A stretch of 64,000 nt of DNA from Spiroplasma diminutum CUAS-1. Its GTDB lineage: Bacteria > Bacillota_I > Bacilli_A > Mycoplasmatales > Mycoplasmataceae. The notes under the pieces were generated by a model, which worked only from the letters and a program-made list of their open reading frames with translations, was not told the DNA's origin and made no database searches. Shown here in pieces: positions 60,602-64,000 of the stretch. The DNA lies in NCBI RefSeq assembly GCF_000439455.1, contig NC_021833.1, positions 620,001-684,000 of the forward strand, read 5' to 3'. Each line of letters begins with the position of its first letter. The first letter of the stretch is position 1. The position numbers were made by a program, and so were the translations under genes.

Positions 60602-61358
60602 TGTTAACCCCCTTTTTAAATTTTTTTCATTCATTATGTATTTCTTTATTTGTTTTTAAATATTGTTTATATGTAATGCTATTTTCATTTTTTTTAAATG
60701 AACTTGATCAATAAGTTTCAAAAAGTAAAATTTGTTTTGCTCTTAATTCTGCATAAACTTCAAAATCTTCTTGATGTTTTGATTTCATAATAGCTTCTTT
60801 AATTTCGAAGTATATATAAACAAACATAATAACTATTATAAATCCTACTGCTATTGATACTCAAGCATCAGCTAAATTAAATATATAGCTATTTGACCCT
60901 AAAAAATTAAAATCAAATTTTATAAAGTCTACAACTCCACCTTTTACAATTTTACCATTAAGTAATGTACTTGGAGCTCATGCTCTACCTAATAAATTTG
61001 CAAAACTACCTGCAACCATTAAATTAATTGGTATTAATCAATATTTATTTTTCATAAATACAAATATCAAAATTAAAAATACAGTCACTAACGCTGCAAT
61101 AGAAATTGCAAGACCCTTATTTTCAGCATTCATTCCATAAGCTGCTCCAGGGTTTATTTTATATTCAAATTCTATAAACCCTGGTATAAATTTAGCTGTG
61201 GTTCCTTCAATTTTCATATTACTTACAACAATTGCTTTACTTATTCAATCCAAAACCACTAAAAAAAGTATGAGTGGTAAACATCATACTAATTTATATT
61301 TAAATATAAAATTATAATTTTTTAAATTTGACTTAATATTGAAGATAAAGTCTTGCAT
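60582..61358 (-). CDS. lspA: lipoprotein signal peptidase
   Basis: A 258-residue membrane aspartyl protease that cleaves prolipoproteins such as those encoded here. Catalytic Asp residues lie in GGVVDFIKF and FNLADAWVSIAVG. Four helices are present plus a long charged tail beyond residue 200, longer than the usual ~160-residue enzyme. A TGA near the end is read as Trp, so the frame runs on to a TAA at 60582 inside rluD, overlapping it by 20 nt. Confidence 0.92.
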
Positions 61359-61370
61359 AATTTTCACACC

Positions 61371-64000
61371 TTAATTTATTACATCAAAACATCTTTGACA
61401 GATATCGTCTTGCAATTCATCAAAAATTGCTCAACATCTTTGGCATTTTAATCCTTGTTTTAATTCTACACCAACATTTGCAACCTTAGAATTAATTTCT
61501 TGTTTTAAGTCTAAAAAGTTAATTGAATTAACAATTAAAATTTGATTTAAGTCTTTTATTTCTTTAATAAAATCAAACTCAGATTTTAATTGTAAGCTAA
61601 TTACAGCTTCAAATCCCTTTTTAATTATCTTTTCATTTCTTGCTTTTTCAAGTGATTCATTTACATCATCACGTAAATCTAACACTGTGTTTCAGATTTT
61701 AACAAATTCTGGACTTTGTAAGAATTTTTGTTCTCTTAAGTCCAATAAGTGAATTGATTCTTCTTTTTCAATATTTTGCATATGACTATATGCTTCTTCA
61801 ACAGTATGAATTAATACAGGTCTTAGCATATCTAAAAGTACTCATAATTGTTCATACATTACTGTTTGAACTTGTCTTCTTCTTTGTGAATCTTTAGCTT
61901 CTACATAAATAATATCTTTAATAAAATCTAAATAAAATGAAGATAAGTCATTTGTTACATAATTGTTAATTAATTTAAATGCACTATTAAATGAATAATT
62001 TTCCATATCTTTATAGTATTTATCTTTTGTCAAAGTTAAATTATGTAAAGCAAATTTATCAACATCTTCTAAATTACTTTGATAGTTTAATTTTGGATCA
62101 AAATCAACTAAATTAGATAATATAAATCTGATAGTATTTCTAATTTTTCTATATGATTCTGATATTTGTTTTAAGATTTCTTTTCCAATTCTTTGATCAT
62201 CTGTAAAATCAGTTGAAAATACTCAAAGTCTTAAAATATCTGTTCCTAAATCATCTGCAATCTCTAAAGGATCAATTGTATTTCCAATTGATTTAGACAT
62301 TTTTTTACCCTTTTCATCATTTGTCATACCATGAGTTATTAATTCTTTATACGCTGGTTTACCATCATATATAACTGAGTTAATCATTGAAGAATTAAAT
62401 CATCCTCTATATTGGTCATTTCCTTCTAGATAAACATCAAATGGTCTTTGTAGTCCAAAATTTTGTTCGATTGCTAAATTAGAACTTCCTGAATCAAATC
62501 AAACATCAAGAATATCTGTTTCTTTAGTTCAACCTAAACCTCTAAATTGTTCTGGTAAAAATTCATCTGCTGAAAGTTCAAATCAAGCATTTGTATTTTT
62601 TTGTTCAATAATTGATATTGCATAATCAACTATTTCTTTACTAATTTGTGGCTGTTTTTCTTTATCAAAGAAAGCAATAATTGGAACTCCTCAAAGTCTT
62701 TGACGTGAAATAGTTCAGTCATTTCTATCTTTAATAATATTTTTTAATCTCTCTTTTGATCACTCTGGATTTGTTTTTACATTATTTACAATAACATCAT
62801 TGATTTCTTCTTTTACATTTGACAAACTAACAAATCATTGGTGTGTTGCTCTATAAATAACTGGTTTTTTAGTTCTTCAATCATGAGGATATGAGTGTTT
62901 TACAAATTTAAGTTTTAATAATAATCCTTTTTCTTGTAATTCAGTACCAATTATCTTATTGGCATCTTCATAAAATATTCCTTCAAGTCTTGAATCTTTA
63001 ATTGTTACATCAAATTTTCCTTGATTATCAATTGGAGCAAAAGCTTTGATATTATGTTTTGTAACAATTTCAAAGTCATCTTCTCCAAAACCTCCTGCTG
63101 TATGAACAAGTCCTGTTCCAGCTTCGCTTGTTACGTGATGACCAATAACTGTAAATCCAGTTTTGTCATCATATCAAGGATGTTGATAAACAATATTTGT
63201 TAATTCATTTCCTTTATAAGTTTCAACAACTTTTACATTTTCTCATCCAATTTGTTCACTTACTGATTCAAGTAAATCATTTGCTACAATAAATTGTCTT
63301 TCATCATTTTCTGGTTTTACAACAACATAATCTAACTCTTCACCTAAAGCAATTAATTGATTTGAAGGAATTGTTCATGGGGTTGTAGTTCAAACCACAA
63401 GATTTGTATTTTCAAATTTACTATTTTCAATAATTTTACAAGCAACAAAAATTGTTGGAGATTTAACTTCAGCATATTCAATTTCAGCTTCAGCAAGAGC
63501 TGATTCACTTGAAGGAGATCAATAAATAGGTTTTAAGTCTCTATAAATTAATCCCTTTTCTACCATTTTTGAAAATAATTTTAATTCACTTAATTCAAAA
63601 TCATCTGTTAATGTTATATATCTACAATCATAGTCAGTAAAAATTCCAAGTCTTCTAAATTGCTCTGATTGATTTGCAACTTGTTGTAATGCATATTCTT
63701 TACATAAATTTCTAAATTCTACTGGTCCCATTGCTTTTCTATCTATTCCAGTTTTTGTAATTGCAGTTTCAATAGGAAGTCCATGAGTATCTCACCCCAT
63801 TATATAAGGAGAATTATATCCTGATTGATTTTTTCATCTAACAATAAAATCTTTTAAGATTTTATTTAAAGAATGTCCTACATGAATGTTTCCATTTGCA
63901 TATGGAGGGCCATCGTGTAATACAAATGTAGGTTTATTTTTATTTTTTTCAATTTTCTTTTTATAAATACTTTTTTGTTTTCAGTTTTCTTGAATATTTG
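61371..64000 (-). CDS. ileS: isoleucine--tRNA ligase, N-terminus outside window
   Basis: About 876 residues of Ile[22 protein letters not shown] includes the HIGH-like motif, [10 protein letters not shown] follows, an editing CP1 domain is in the middle, and [17 protein letters not shown] is the KMSKS loop. The C-terminal zinc site has CQRCWAIF and CQRCFDVIN. Only the first few dozen residues are missing. It heads an operon with lspA, as in many bacteria, with a 12-nt gap. Confidence 0.97.

Overview
The window comes from a mollicute that reads UGA as tryptophan. Nearly every gene is cut by in-frame TGA when read with the standard code and becomes one intact protein under genetic code 4. AT content is very high. 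The MEP isoprenoid genes dxr and ispH, a lipoprotein-rich surface repertoire, tRNA-Thr(AGU) and the gene order point to a Spiroplasma or close relative (inference; no 16S rRNA is present). Unless stated otherwise, coordinates below were rebuilt by joining TGA-split frames.

Layout. 1-7.1 kb, minus strand: ROK kinase (partial), methyltransferase, two HAD phosphatases, a tiny Cys-rich peptide, mtnN, a NadD-YqeK fusion and a 577-aa hypothetical. 7.2-12.5 kb: a sugar island with a GH1 glycosidase, a MIP channel, a PTS EIIBC and an RpiR regulator; a shared operator-like palindrome lies upstream of both the GH1 and PTS genes. 12.6-12.9 kb: a candidate structured RNA. 12.9-20.6 kb: surface proteins, including a 1,055-aa Ig-repeat protein, a paralogue of its N-terminal domain, a large lipoprotein and two membrane proteins. 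20.7-34.5 kb: ispH, then on the minus strand Nif3, trmK, rpoD, dnaG, glyS, recO and era, four uncharacterised genes, cdd, dgkA and ybeY.

34.5-47.5 kb, minus strand: pepP-uppS-cdsA-dxr-rseP-polC-rimP in classic Firmicute order. Where nusA would normally follow rimP there is instead a peptidase-C39 ABC exporter with a small membrane partner. 47.6-49.1 kb: a 22-aa Cys-rich peptide behind a 28-bp perfect palindrome, a convergent ArsR-family regulator, and a CxxC thioredoxin-like lipoprotein. 49.1-49.7 kb: five tRNA genes (Thr, Tyr, Gln, Lys, Leu). 49.9-53.4 kb: thyA-folA-plsC-deoA. 53.5-54.9 kb: a lipoprotein and a decayed gene. 54.9-64 kb: acpS, a CvpA-like protein, rnhC, and the ileS-lspA-rluD-rhomboid-dCMP deaminase operon.

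Together the genes cover thymidylate and pyrimidine salvage (thyA, folA, dCMP deaminase, cdd, deoA), undecaprenyl and phospholipid lipid steps (dxr, ispH, uppS, cdsA, plsC, dgkA), lipoprotein maturation (lspA), replication and transcription (polC, dnaG, rpoD), and sugar uptake. The observations I would follow first are the metal-peptide/ArsR locus, the GH1 enzyme lacking its acid/base glutamate, the C39 exporter at the rimP junction, the 12.6-kb RNA candidate, the glyS leader and the rpoD insertion.
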